Of a DNA stretch of 53,405 nucleotides, positions 24,527-32,326 are shown in pieces (positions within the stretch are counted from its first letter, which is position 1; each line of letters begins with the position of its first letter). Below the pieces are notes generated by a model, which was not told where the DNA came from, did no database searches, and worked only from the letters and a program-made list of their open reading frames with translations. This DNA is from Clostridiales bacterium (GTDB taxonomy: Bacteria; Bacillota; Clostridia; Oscillospirales; Oscillospiraceae). The stretch covers positions 1 through 53,405 of the forward strand of contig JALFAD010000071.1 of the NCBI GenBank assembly GCA_022772525.1, in the 5' to 3' direction. A program made the translations under genes and the position numbers.

Positions 24527-26042
24527 CGGTTTCTCCCTCCTTTATTGGCAGGGTAAAGGTAAATTCCGCGCCTTTTCCATCGGTACGGTTTTGCGCATGA
24601 ATGGTGCCACCGTGGGCGGTGACAATGGACTGGCAGATGGCAAGCCCCAGACCGATGCCCCGTTTGGCGTCCGGGCCTTTGCCCTGGGTGGTGTAAAACA
24701 TCTGGAACACATGAGGCAGATCCTGTTCGGGAATGCCGGTGCCCCGGTCGGCAACTGCAAAAACAGCGAAATCGTTGTCCTTAGTGACAGTCACGGAGAT
24801 TTCCTCCCCGGGTTGGGTGTGCTTCACCGCATTGTCCAGCAGATTCACCAGCACCTGTCCAATGAGCCTTGCGTCCATGGGCACCATGAGAAGGTCATCC
24901 GGAATCTGAACGGCGATTTCCCGCTCCGGCGCACGCTTGCTGATAGCCAGCACCGCCGCCCCAATGACCTCCTCTACCGCTTCGGGCTGCTTGTTCAGGG
25001 TCAGGCGTCCGTCCTGGAGCCGGGTCAGGCTGAGAATGTTTTCCACAAGGGAATGGAGCCAGTCCGCATCCTTGTAGATGCCCTCTGCCAGAGGAAACCG
25101 GGCGTCGGCCTTGTCTGTCATGTCCATAATCATTTCGCTGGTGCCCATGATGCCCGCCAGCGGTGTCCGCAGATCATGGGAAATGGCACGGAGGAGATTG
25201 CCCCGGTAGCGTTCCTGATTGGCTTCCTCCCGGGTGCGGATGCGCTCTTTCATTACCCGCAGGCGGTCCATAGCCAGAGCTGTGCTTTCTATCATGGAGT
25301 GGAGAAGCTTCTTCTGCTGTTCTGTCAGCGCTTCCGCCCGGTCTTTGGGAATGCGCAGAATGCCGAGAACAGATTCGCTTCCATAGATGGGCCAGTCATA
25401 GAATTCCTCATCGGCATCATAATCCGTCCGCAGGTTTTCAATTCGGTGCTGAATCTCATCCGGGTTGGAAACGCAGCGCCGAACCTGTTCAGCCTCCGTT
25501 TTTTGCTGAATGAAGGTGCGCTCCGGCTGCCCCTGCTCATCAAAGCACAGGCAGGCGGCATGGCAGTCCATAGTGCGGCTGATGGTCTGCACCGCGATCC
25601 GTGCAATATCCTCCACACTTTCTGCGTCCGTCAGATGGCTGGTCAGATGGTACAGGGCACTGGCTTCCTGTTCATTCCGGATAGCCTCCGCTGTCATTTT
25701 CTTGGCCTTGGAGGTCAGGGCGCTGGTGATAATGGAGGTCACAGCCATGATGGCGAAGGTGATGAAATAGGTGGGATCGTCCACGGACAAGGTAAAATAG
25801 GGTGCTGTAAAGAAAGCGTTGAAGGCGCAGGTGGACAGAATCGTGGACAGAATGCCCCATAAATATCCTTCCGTACACCGGGCAGTCAGAACTACCGACA
25901 GAATATAGACAACCACGATATTGGTTTCCGGGAACTGCCACAGCCGGAACAGAGATCCGATTCCGGTTGCGATGCACACAAGAAGGAATGCGCACACAGG
26001 ACCCCGCAAAGCGGTTCGTTTCAAGTGTTCCGTATTTGACAT
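24516..26042 (-). CDS. KdpD-like histidine kinase lacking the KdpD and USP domains
   Basis: A 508-residue sensor kinase. It begins directly with the DUF4118 membrane domain (about 20-115, including TNIVVVYILSVVLTARCTEG), then a GAF-like domain (about 150-260), HisKA with AISHDLRTPLAGI, and HATPase motifs DNAVKHT, ADRGTGIP and GIGLGLAIC. The N-terminal nucleotide-binding and USP domains of true KdpD are missing, so it probably senses something different or only through the membrane part. The ATG at 26042 is preceded by GGAGGAGGGATATCGTT; upstream in-frame ATGs are less well placed. Confidence 0.92.
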   Translation of the reverse strand: MSNTEHLKRTALRGPVCAFLLVCIATGIGSLFRLWQFPETNIVVVYILSVVLTARCTEGYLWGILSTILSTCAFNAFFTAPYFTLSVDDPTYFITFAIMAVTSIITSALTSKAKKMTAEAIRNEQEASALYHLTSHLTDAESVEDIARIAVQTISRTMDCHAACLCFDEQGQPERTFIQQKTEAEQVRRCVSNPDEIQHRIENLRTDYDADEEFYDWPIYGSESVLGILRIPKDRAEALTEQQKKLLHSMIESTALAMDRLRVMKERIRTREEANQERYRGNLLRAISHDLRTPLAGIMGTSEMIMDMTDKADARFPLAEGIYKDADWLHSLVENILSLTRLQDGRLTLNKQPEAVEEVIGAAVLAISKRAPEREIAVQIPDDLLMVPMDARLIGQVLVNLLDNAVKHTQPGEEISVTVTKDNDFAVFAVADRGTGIPEQDLPHVFQMFYTTQGKGPDAKRGIGLGLAICQSIVTAHGGTIHAQNRTDGKGAEFTFTLPIKEGETVEK

Positions 26043-26133
26043 AACGATATCCCTCCTCCTGTTGTTCATGAGCAATTATAGTCCGCCTGATATCAGAACG
26101 CAAGGAAAATATACATTCGTGTTTTAAAGGTAT

Positions 26134-26168
26134 TTTGTCACGCTCTTGTCACATAGCCGGTGTAGGGT
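26134..26168 (+). promoter_or_regulatory. Box B: direct-repeat operator upstream of the small lipoprotein gene
   Basis: TTTGTCACGCTCTTGTCAC (26134-26152) has two TTGTCAC half-sites 11 bases apart. Ten bases later is TAGGGT (26163-26168), a weak -10. Geometry and sequence match boxes A and C. It lies in the divergent region shared with the KdpD-like kinase gene, so it could affect both, but orientation points to the lipoprotein. Confidence 0.65.
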
Positions 26169-26220
26169 AATGACCGTAATGAATATTACAAATTTTTCCA
26201 TTCGGAAAGGACGAAATGTA

Positions 26221-26526
26221 ATGAACGCAAAAAAGAAAATGGTCATTCTCGTAATCGCTGTGGCTATCATCACATCGCTTCTGGCAGGCTGCGGGGCAGG
26301 GGGCAGCGCAAAGACGAAAAATGTGACCGGCACATTAGCCAGCACAGATGGAATGACGATTCAGGTAAACGCCACTGACGGAAAGACATACGATTTTGAA
26401 ATCACCGCTGATACCGTCCTGGATTCCGACCATCAGCCGGAGGAAGGCGATCCCATCGAGGTGGAATACAAGGAAGAAAATGGGAAATTCATTGCTGTAA
26501 AGGCAACGGTAACCAGCGGGAAGTAA
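26221..26526 (+). CDS. Small exported lipoprotein
   Basis: A 101-residue lipoprotein: signal peptide MNAKKKMVILVIAVAIITSL with lipobox LLAGC, a short Gly/Ser linker, then about 75 residues with regularly spaced beta strands (VTGTLASTDGMTIQVNATDG; DFEITADTVLDSD; DPIEVEYKEENGKFIAVKAT). This looks like a small OB-fold or beta-barrel domain. I do not recognise the family further. ATG 26221 follows GGAAAGGACG. It is the only gene behind box B, so it is likely induced with the redox trio and the HtrA operon. Confidence 0.78.
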   Translation: MNAKKKMVILVIAVAIITSLLAGCGAGGSAKTKNVTGTLASTDGMTIQVNATDGKTYDFEITADTVLDSDHQPEEGDPIEVEYKEENGKFIAVKATVTSGK

Positions 26527-26565
26527 GCGCCTTTCTTCCGCAGATAACCCGAAAAATCATCAACA

Positions 26566-26604
26566 GGTTCCGATCATTCTCAGACTGCGAGGGTGATCGG
26601 AACC
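26566..26604. terminator. Hairpin after the small lipoprotein gene
   Basis: An 11-bp perfect inverted repeat GGTTCCGATCA / TGATCGGAACC with a 17-base loop. It lacks a strong T-run on the + strand and directly abuts MITE-like copy 2. Confidence 0.5.
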
Positions 26605-26606
26605 TT

Positions 26607-26685
26607 GGGAAGCTCTGAATAAATCGGCAAGAGTTGACGGCAGGAGATTTTGTCTCAGCCGCAGGCGATTTGTTCAGAGTTTCCC
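26607..26685. mobile_element. MITE-like palindromic element, copy 2 (79 bp)
   Basis: Left end GGGAAGCTCTGAATAAATCG is identical to copy 1; the right end differs from the perfect complement at two bases. Read in reverse it matches both outer portions of copy 1 (AAATCGCCTGCGGCTGA next to one end; a CTCTTG-CGATTTATTCAG block next to the other) but lacks the central 80-odd bases. It is therefore an internally deleted relative inserted in the opposite orientation. Confidence 0.75.
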
Positions 26686-26692
26686 TTGTTTT

Positions 26693-27325
26693 TTATTCTG
26701 CAAATCCCCGGTTTACAATATCCTGCCAGGCTTCTTCATCCATTTCCTCGCTTTTGAACAGTTTCCTTTTGTCCGCGTCGGTAATTCTGCGAATTACCCT
26801 GCAGGGATTGCCCGCAGCGACACACCAATCCGGAATGTCTTTCGTGACCACGCTGCCTGCTCCGATCACTACATTGTTTCCGATGCACACCCCGGGGCAG
26901 ATCACAGCGTTGCCGCCAATCCACACATTGTCGCCAATGGTGACGGGTTTGCCGTATTCGTAAGAGGAATTCCGGGTTGCCGGGTAAATGGGATGTCCTG
27001 CGGTATAGATGGAAACGTTCGGCGCCAGCATACAGTTGTCACCGATTTTTACTTTGGCGACATCAATGATGGTACAGTTATAGTTGGCGAAAAAGTTCTT
27101 GCCCACTTCAATATGGAAACCATAATCACAATAAAACGGGGGATTGAGGAATGCGTTTTCCGACTTTCCCAGCAGTTCTTCCACGACTGCCGCAATGCCT
27201 GAAAGGTCGCTGCGGTCCATAAAATTCAGCTTTTGCAGAATTTTTCTGCAACGCATCATTTCTGCCAATGCGGTTTCATCCGCAATATAGGCAAGCCCTT
27301 TGTCCCTTCTATCGGTTTGATTCAT
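26693..27325 (-). CDS. Sugar O-acetyltransferase (maltose/galactoside acetyltransferase type)
   Basis: A 210-residue left-handed beta-helix acetyltransferase that uses acetyl-CoA. The N-terminal helix pair carries RDKGLAYIADETALAEMMRC, hexapeptide repeats run from about 70 to 185 (IGDNVWIGGNAVICPGVCIG), and the catalytic histidine sits in IYTAGHPI. The start follows CAGGAGAG. It lies 25 bases after the EamA-family gene and is probably the last gene of the htrA operon. Its substrate is unknown. Confidence 0.9.
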   Translation of the reverse strand: MNQTDRRDKGLAYIADETALAEMMRCRKILQKLNFMDRSDLSGIAAVVEELLGKSENAFLNPPFYCDYGFHIEVGKNFFANYNCTIIDVAKVKIGDNCMLAPNVSIYTAGHPIYPATRNSSYEYGKPVTIGDNVWIGGNAVICPGVCIGNNVVIGAGSVVTKDIPDWCVAAGNPCRVIRRITDADKRKLFKSEEMDEEAWQDIVNRGFAE

Positions 27326-27350
27326 GATGATTTCTCTCCTGAATTTGATG

Positions 27351-28259
27351 TTATTTTCGGTTGATCAGAACAATACCAACGGCCACCATTCCGCAAGCGA
27401 CCACATACTGCCACAAAAACGGCTCCCCCAGAAGCAGGGAGGAGAAAATGACGCCCAATACCGGAATCAGCGCATTGTAAATTGCAATCTTGCTGATGGG
27501 GTGATAGGTTAACAGGGTGTTGTAGATTCCAAAGCAGACTGCGGAAATCAGGATCAGAAGTGCGAGAATCAGCATTGCTTTTCCTGTCAGCGTCAAGGGA
27601 TTGTCCATCCCAAATCCTACTCCCAGAACAATCAGGATCCCTCCGCCAATGACCATCCCATACCCGGTGGCAGCCAGCATATCCATCTTTTTGGATACAA
27701 ACCGGGTCAGAATGCCGCCGCCTGCCGCGCAGCAGGCATTCAGCAGGATCATCCCGTCACCCCGGAAAGAAATATTCTCCAGAAAGGAACTGCCCGGTTT
27801 CAGATTCATAATCACAATGCCGCAAAAGCCCAGCAGACACCCTGCGGCTTTCCTTGCATTCATGGTGTCATCCGGAAAGATCATGCAGGCACACAGAATC
27901 AGCAGGAAGCCGCCCATGGAATCCAGAATGGTAGACCTCGCGCTTGGTATGTAGGACAACCCGATATAGGAAAACAGGTAATGCAGTGCGGTATTGACCA
28001 GCGCAAAGACGATGAGAATTGGTGCGGCCCCATGCCGAATCCGCATCTCCCGTTTCTGCCATATGCCAAACAAAAGCACCAACAGCCCCGCGGCAAAGAA
28101 GCGAATTCCCGCGAACAGAATTTTACTGCCCAGATCACTTGCCGTAATGTTCAATTCGCCATACCCAAGCTTAATCAATGGATATGCCATCGACCAACCG
28201 AGGGCACAGAATGCCGCGAGAAAGGGCCTCAGCCTTTCGCTTTTCATGATGCTATCCAC
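27351..28259 (-). CDS. EamA/DMT family transporter
   Basis: A membrane transporter of about 302 residues with ten hydrophobic segments in two EamA repeats (about 1-140 and 155-300). The second repeat ends in IAIYNALIPVLGVIFSSLLL, a typical EamA signature. Substrate is unknown; the family exports metabolites. I use GTG 28259, seven bases after AAAGGAGAG and four bases after the kinase stop; the downstream ATG (28247) lacks a well-spaced site. Confidence 0.88.
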   Translation of the reverse strand: MDSIMKSERLRPFLAAFCALGWSMAYPLIKLGYGELNITASDLGSKILFAGIRFFAAGLLVLLFGIWQKREMRIRHGAAPILIVFALVNTALHYLFSYIGLSYIPSARSTILDSMGGFLLILCACMIFPDDTMNARKAAGCLLGFCGIVIMNLKPGSSFLENISFRGDGMILLNACCAAGGGILTRFVSKKMDMLAATGYGMVIGGGILIVLGVGFGMDNPLTLTGKAMLILALLILISAVCFGIYNTLLTYHPISKIAIYNALIPVLGVIFSSLLLGEPFLWQYVVACGMVAVGIVLINRK

Positions 28260-28263
28260 TTTT

Positions 28264-29796
28264 CTACTCTCCTTTGGTAATTGCGTTGCAAGAGGGAACG
28301 CAGTGCAATGTAAAATAGAACAGAACACCGTCCCGGGTGTTTTCCACACCGTATTCGCTGCCGTGCTTTTTCAGGATTTCCCGGCAGATGGACAGCCCCA
28401 GTCCCGTTCCTTTTTCATTTTTTGCGCGGGTTCGGTCAGCCCGGAAGAAGGGTTCCCAAATTTGCTTGATCGCATCCTGCGCAATGGGGTCGCCCTGATT
28501 GAAAACAGAAATCCGAAACTGCTTTGGTGTCGCTTCCAGACGCAGCTCGATGATGCCGCCTTTCGGTGTATGGTTCATAGCATTGGAAAGGAAGTTTGTC
28601 AGAACCGTAGAAATCTGTTCCGTGTTGCCCACAGCAACGCAGGCTTCTTCCGGGGCCGTCTGTTTCAGCGTGATACCGCGGCTTTTCAGAACATCCGCAA
28701 AGGTACGCCCCGCCTCATTCAACACTTCCTTCACATCAAAGGGAGTCTCTGGTTCTTCGTCTCCACCCACTTCCAGACGGGACAGAGACAGCATATCCAG
28801 CACCAGATTGTCCATCCGGTCAATTTCCGCAATCATGGTTTCCTCAGCCTCAGCCTGTGCTTCCGGCGGCAAAACCTGCTCCCGCAGCATTTCCAGATAC
28901 CCCCTCAGCAGGGTCAGCGGCGTTTTGAATTCATGGGAAGCGGAGGCCACAAAGCTCTGCCGCATCTGCTCCAATTCCTTCTGGGCGGTCAAATCCGCCT
29001 CCAGCTGGTGATTGGCTTCCTGCAGCTTTCCAATGGTTTCTTCCAGTTTCTCCGACAGGAAATTCAGACTCCCGGCCAGGTCACCCAGTTCGTCCTTTCC
29101 GTGGTAGCTGCATTTTTCGGAAAAATCCAGATTGCTCATGCGTCTGGCAGTTCGTTCCATCCGCAGAACCGGTTCCGTCAAAAGTCGGGCAACACAGATG
29201 GCAGCCACGCAGGACACCAGCACCGTTGCTCCCATGGCAAGCAGAGAAAAGCGGGCAAATACCCAGTAATCCCGGACGGTATGCACCTCTTTGGAAATCA
29301 CGATCAGGTAAGCCACACCGTCCGTTTCCCAGTCGTGCAGAAACATGGTGTCCCACAGCTCTACATACCGGGTTGGAAAATGCAGACCGTTTTGAATTCG
29401 GAAGGGCTTCTCGGCATCGTCATATATTTTCCCGGAACGCAGCAGCTTCTGTGCGTATGACACAAACTGCCCGCTGAGCTGATTTTCAAAGTTAAACTGT
29501 CCCAAAACCACTCCGTTATTGTCCAGCAGCAGGCAGCTGGCGCTGTTCTCTTTTCCAAAGGCAGTCAAAAGACGGTCGATCTTTTCCCGATCCTTCTTGT
29601 GGAAACCGGAAAGGCCCCGCTGGTGGAGCAGCGGGGTTCGTTCCTGTATGGTTTCCATCCGGCGTCTGGTGTAGTCGGTGGTAGTATGAAAACGGCTGAC
29701 AAACAGAAACTGCATGGTAATGGCGCTGCCAATCAGCACAACCAAAAGTGCAAACAGTATCAGCGTCAGTTTCCTTGTGATTTTTTGCCGCAGCAT
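28264..29796 (-). CDS. HAMP-type sensor histidine kinase of the htrA operon
   Basis: A 510-residue membrane kinase. TM1 (about 10-30), an extracytoplasmic sensor domain of about 150 residues, TM2 (about 180-205), HAMP (about 205-260), HisKA with SASHEFKTPLTLL, and HATPase with NFLSNAMNHT, FNQGDPI and GTGLGLSIC. Together with the regulator and a co-transcribed HtrA protease this resembles the CssRS envelope-stress systems of Bacillus. It lies six bases after the regulator gene. Confidence 0.93.
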   Translation of the reverse strand: MLRQKITRKLTLILFALLVVLIGSAITMQFLFVSRFHTTTDYTRRRMETIQERTPLLHQRGLSGFHKKDREKIDRLLTAFGKENSASCLLLDNNGVVLGQFNFENQLSGQFVSYAQKLLRSGKIYDDAEKPFRIQNGLHFPTRYVELWDTMFLHDWETDGVAYLIVISKEVHTVRDYWVFARFSLLAMGATVLVSCVAAICVARLLTEPVLRMERTARRMSNLDFSEKCSYHGKDELGDLAGSLNFLSEKLEETIGKLQEANHQLEADLTAQKELEQMRQSFVASASHEFKTPLTLLRGYLEMLREQVLPPEAQAEAEETMIAEIDRMDNLVLDMLSLSRLEVGGDEEPETPFDVKEVLNEAGRTFADVLKSRGITLKQTAPEEACVAVGNTEQISTVLTNFLSNAMNHTPKGGIIELRLEATPKQFRISVFNQGDPIAQDAIKQIWEPFFRADRTRAKNEKGTGLGLSICREILKKHGSEYGVENTRDGVLFYFTLHCVPSCNAITKGE

Positions 29797-29802
29797 TTTT
29801 TC

Positions 29803-30495
29803 TCACTGCCTTTCCTGTTTTTCCGCGGGCTGCAGGCAATAGCCCCGACCCCGCAGGGTTTGAATCAGGCCCTTGCTTTCCCCCAGTTTTTCCCTGAGAC
29901 GCTTCACTGTGGTGTCCACGGTGCGGGGATCGCCTTCGTAATCAAAGCCCCAGACCATATCCAGAATCTGTTCCTTTGACACCACCTGCCCCCGATTGCG
30001 AACCAGCAGCATCAGCAGATCATACTCCTTCCGGGTAAGCGTGACCGGGTTTCCGTCTACCGTCAGTTCACCGCTGTCCATATCCAGCCGTACACCGGAG
30101 AATTCCGCAATCCGGGACTGCCTGCTGACCTTTCCCTCTGTCCGCCTGAGCAGAGCATCCGCCCGGGCATCGAGCACCTTGAGGCTGAAAGGCTTGGTGA
30201 CATACTCATCCGCGCCGCATTCGTATCCAAGCAGCTTATCCTCTTCCTGAGACTTTGCCGTCAGCATAATCGCTGGAACATCTGAGGTTTGTCTAAGTCT
30301 GCGGCAGACCTGCAAACCATCCAGCTCCGGCAGCATCAAATCCAGAAACACCAGATCAATCCGCTCAGAGCGCAGCAGAACAATGGCATCTTCTCCATTG
30401 TCCGCTTCCAGAATATTATATTTCACTCCAAAATACAGTCCGAGCATTTTTCGTATTTTGGGGTCGTCCTCCACAATTAGAAGATTCCGCTTCAT
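29803..30495 (-). CDS. Response regulator of the htrA operon (CssR-like arrangement)
   Basis: An OmpR-family regulator of 230 residues. Phospho-acceptor Asp 52 in VFLDLMLPELDG, conserved KPFSLKVLDARADALLRR, winged-helix domain about 130-225 (LTRKEYDLLMLLVRNRGQVV; TLRGRGYCLQP). It is co-transcribed between the protease and the kinase. Because box C stands before its own operon, it is the best candidate for the protein that binds the shared 19-bp box, with autoregulation. Confidence 0.94.
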   Translation of the reverse strand: MKRNLLIVEDDPKIRKMLGLYFGVKYNILEADNGEDAIVLLRSERIDLVFLDLMLPELDGLQVCRRLRQTSDVPAIMLTAKSQEEDKLLGYECGADEYVTKPFSLKVLDARADALLRRTEGKVSRQSRIAEFSGVRLDMDSGELTVDGNPVTLTRKEYDLLMLLVRNRGQVVSKEQILDMVWGFDYEGDPRTVDTTVKRLREKLGESKGLIQTLRGRGYCLQPAEKQERQ

Positions 30496-30514
30496 GGGTA
30501 CTGCCCCTTCCTGT

Positions 30515-31336
30515 TTATCTCCCTGCCTGGCTTAGCAGCTCCGCTACTGTTTTGGTTACGGTATCGATGGGAACATAGTAGCCCATACCCTCGCTGCCCA
30601 GTTTTTCCGATTTGGAAGAAGTAACGCCAATCACTTCTCCATCCTGATTCAGCAGCATACCGCCGCTGTTGCCATTGTTGATGGCGGCATCCGATGTGAA
30701 TACCTCCTGCTGAAAAGCGCCGTTATTCAGGTAGCGGTTCACCGCGCTTACGATACCGAAGCTGACATTCTGCCCTTCGCCCAAGGCGTTTCCAATCAGG
30801 ATTGCCCATTGGCCCACCCGAACGGACGTCGCATCGCCCCGTACAGCCGGATACACCAGTGGCAGAATCTCTTCCGGAATCTGGGATTTTTCAATGCTGA
30901 CAACCGCAATGTCTGCCGTTTGATCTCTGCCAAGGGTCTCGGCAGTCAGAAGGATTCCCTGGGCTTTCTCGGGACTGAATCGAACGCGGATAGAATCCGC
31001 GCCTTCCACCACATGGTTGTTAGTCACAATCAACAGTTCGTCCTCCCGTTCTTCCCAGATAATTCCGCTGGCAGCTTCCGTAACCTGCATCTTTTCCGAA
31101 TCACTGTCCGATGGGTCTGAAAGAACGGTCTTTCTGACCTGAAAGATCACGCTGGACGGCATACATTTCTCCACAACTGCCGGGATGTCGGGGAAAGCAG
31201 CCGGGGTCACTGCCGGTTCCTTTGGGGTAGGTCTGCTGAATAAAAGCACCTGCCCCCATGTAAAGATGGTTAACATAAAAATCAGCGCCATGACCGCGCC
31301 ATGGAATCTTTTGCCATTTCGTTTTTCTTCGTCCAT
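30515..31336 (-). CDS. HtrA-like trypsin-fold serine protease without PDZ domain
   Basis: A 273-residue membrane-anchored protease. One N-terminal helix (about 13-32), then a trypsin-like domain with the catalytic triad: His in IVTNNHVV, Asp in TADIAVVSI, Ser in NNGNSGGML. The protein stops right after the protease domain, so the PDZ domain usual in DegP/HtrA is absent. It probably degrades or senses misfolded exported proteins. ATG 31336 follows AAGGGAGATTTAT; an upstream in-frame ATG has no ribosome site. First gene of the operon behind box C. Confidence 0.9.
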   Translation of the reverse strand: MDEEKRNGKRFHGAVMALIFMLTIFTWGQVLLFSRPTPKEPAVTPAAFPDIPAVVEKCMPSSVIFQVRKTVLSDPSDSDSEKMQVTEAASGIIWEEREDELLIVTNNHVVEGADSIRVRFSPEKAQGILLTAETLGRDQTADIAVVSIEKSQIPEEILPLVYPAVRGDATSVRVGQWAILIGNALGEGQNVSFGIVSAVNRYLNNGAFQQEVFTSDAAINNGNSGGMLLNQDGEVIGVTSSKSEKLGSEGMGYYVPIDTVTKTVAELLSQAGR

Positions 31337-31394
31337 ATAAATCTCCCTTACTGCTTTTTTGGGGGCAGACAATTCGCCGCACCCTTCTGCGCTT

Positions 31395-31429
31395 ATCCTG
31401 CCGGCGCATTGTGACAGTAAGGTGACAAA
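31395..31429 (-). promoter_or_regulatory. Box C: direct-repeat operator upstream of the htrA operon
   Basis: On the minus strand TTTGTCACCTTACTGTCAC (31429-31411) has two TGTCAC half-sites 11 bases apart. Ten bases later CAGGAT (31400-31395) is a weak -10. Spacing and sequence match boxes A and B. Confidence 0.68.
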
Positions 31430-31504
31430 TTCTGATGAAAGTGCTGTCTAAACCATTTTAGCACGCAGGATACTGTTTTGCAATGATATACTCAAACAAG
31501 TAGA

Positions 31505-31630
31505 CAATGGTATAATAGTAATTATACCACATTTGGCACAATAGTAGTTACCCCGACTTCCGTGTTATACCGACTTTTCAAAAAAAGCCCACTGTGCCAA
31601 CGATTTCGGGCAGAAAAGTCGGTATAACCA
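31505..31630. repeat. Cluster of interleaved inverted repeats
   Basis: Three inverted repeats lie within 120 bases: GGTATAAT/ATTATACC around 31510-31529, TTGGCACA (31533-31540)/TGTGCCAA (31591-31598), and a perfect 16-mer GTTATACCGACTTTTC (31564-31579)/GAAAAGTCGGTATAAC (31613-31628). The arms of the last two interleave. No gene is associated. The type of element is unknown. Confidence 0.55.
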
Positions 31631-31648
31631 ATGGGATTTTATCGCAGA

Positions 31649-31760
31649 CCGTAAAGACGCTTCAGAGTATCATCATCGAGAGTATCGGGATCAATTTTGC
31701 CTGCGTCAATCTCACAGATTCCGGCGGACGCTTTCTCAACCGCTTTGAAAAAAGGGCAGA
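31649..31760 (-). pseudogene. Possible 3' gene remnant of about 35 codons
   Basis: The minus strand reads KAVEKASAGICEIDAGKIDP then DTLDDDTLKRLYGLR and a stop, a protein-like stretch without a start codon or ribosome site and with a stop immediately upstream. It resembles the C-terminal tail of a lost gene. No family is recognised. Confidence 0.35.
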
Positions 31761-31840
31761 GTTAGCCCCAAAGTTAGCCCATTGGTTAGCCCATAAAAAT
31801 CGCGTTAAATTAGGTCAAATTGCGTCAAACTATATCAAAC
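31761..31840. repeat. Phased direct repeats next to rpsI
   Basis: GTTAGCCC occurs three times at exact 12-base steps (31761, 31773, 31785). Immediately after, TTAAA then TCAAA occurs four times at exact 10-base steps (31805, 31815, 31825, 31835). Such helically phased short repeats are typical of protein-binding arrays, for example arm-type sites of integrases, but the binding protein is not known. Confidence 0.55.
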
Positions 31841-31842
31841 AG

Positions 31843-31876
31843 AAAAACCCCGAAATCGGTCGATTTCGGGGTTTTC
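31843..31876. terminator. Terminator of rplM-rpsI
   Basis: A perfect hairpin CCCCGAAATCG / CGATTTCGGGG flanked by five A on the left and TTTT on the right, so it can act in both directions. It lies about 30 bases after the rpsI stop on the minus strand. Confidence 0.8.
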
Positions 31877-31905
31877 GTATCTTTTTCGAAGTAAAAAGTT
31901 GGAAT

Positions 31906-32310
31906 TTAGCGCTTGGAGAACTGAGGAGCGCGACGGGCGGCTTTGAGGCCATATTTTTTCCGTTCTTTCATTCTGGGGTCACGAGTCATGAAGCCGGCAG
32001 CCTTCAGAGAAGCGCGGTACTCGGGATTCAGGGTGACCAGAGCGCGGGAAATGCCGTGACGGATAGCGCCGGCCTGACCGGAAACGCCGCCGCCGGCGAC
32101 AGTGACAACGATGTCAACCTTGCCCAGCAGATCGGTGGTGACCAGGGGCTGACGAACGATCAGCTTCAGGGTCTCCAGACCGAAGTAGTCGTCGATGTCG
32201 CGGCCATTGATGATGATGGAGCCGGTGCCGTTCTCGTAGACGCGAACGCGGGCCACGGAGGACTTACGACGGCCGGTGCCGTAAAAATACTTTTTCTTGC
32301 TCTCGTACAT
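31906..32310 (-). CDS. rpsI: 30S ribosomal protein S9
   Basis: Ribosomal protein of 134 residues that contacts the P-site tRNA through its C-terminus. Family stretches [38 protein letters not shown] and the basic tail [10 protein letters not shown] are intact. It follows rplM by 16 bases, the conserved L13-S9 pairing. Confidence 0.98.
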   Translation of the reverse strand: MYESKKKYFYGTGRRKSSVARVRVYENGTGSIIINGRDIDDYFGLETLKLIVRQPLVTTDLLGKVDIVVTVAGGGVSGQAGAIRHGISRALVTLNPEYRASLKAAGFMTRDPRMKERKKYGLKAARRAPQFSKR

Positions 32311-32326
32311 TTAAGTTACCTCCAAA

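Noticed and set aside
27994-29460. 488-codon plus-strand frame opposite the htrA-linked kinase
   Set aside because: Antisense shadow of a clear histidine kinase; no ribosome site.
31505-31530. TATAAT at 31511 as a promoter for a plus-strand gene
   Set aside because: No plus-strand gene follows; the hexamer is part of the GGTATAAT/ATTATACC palindrome.
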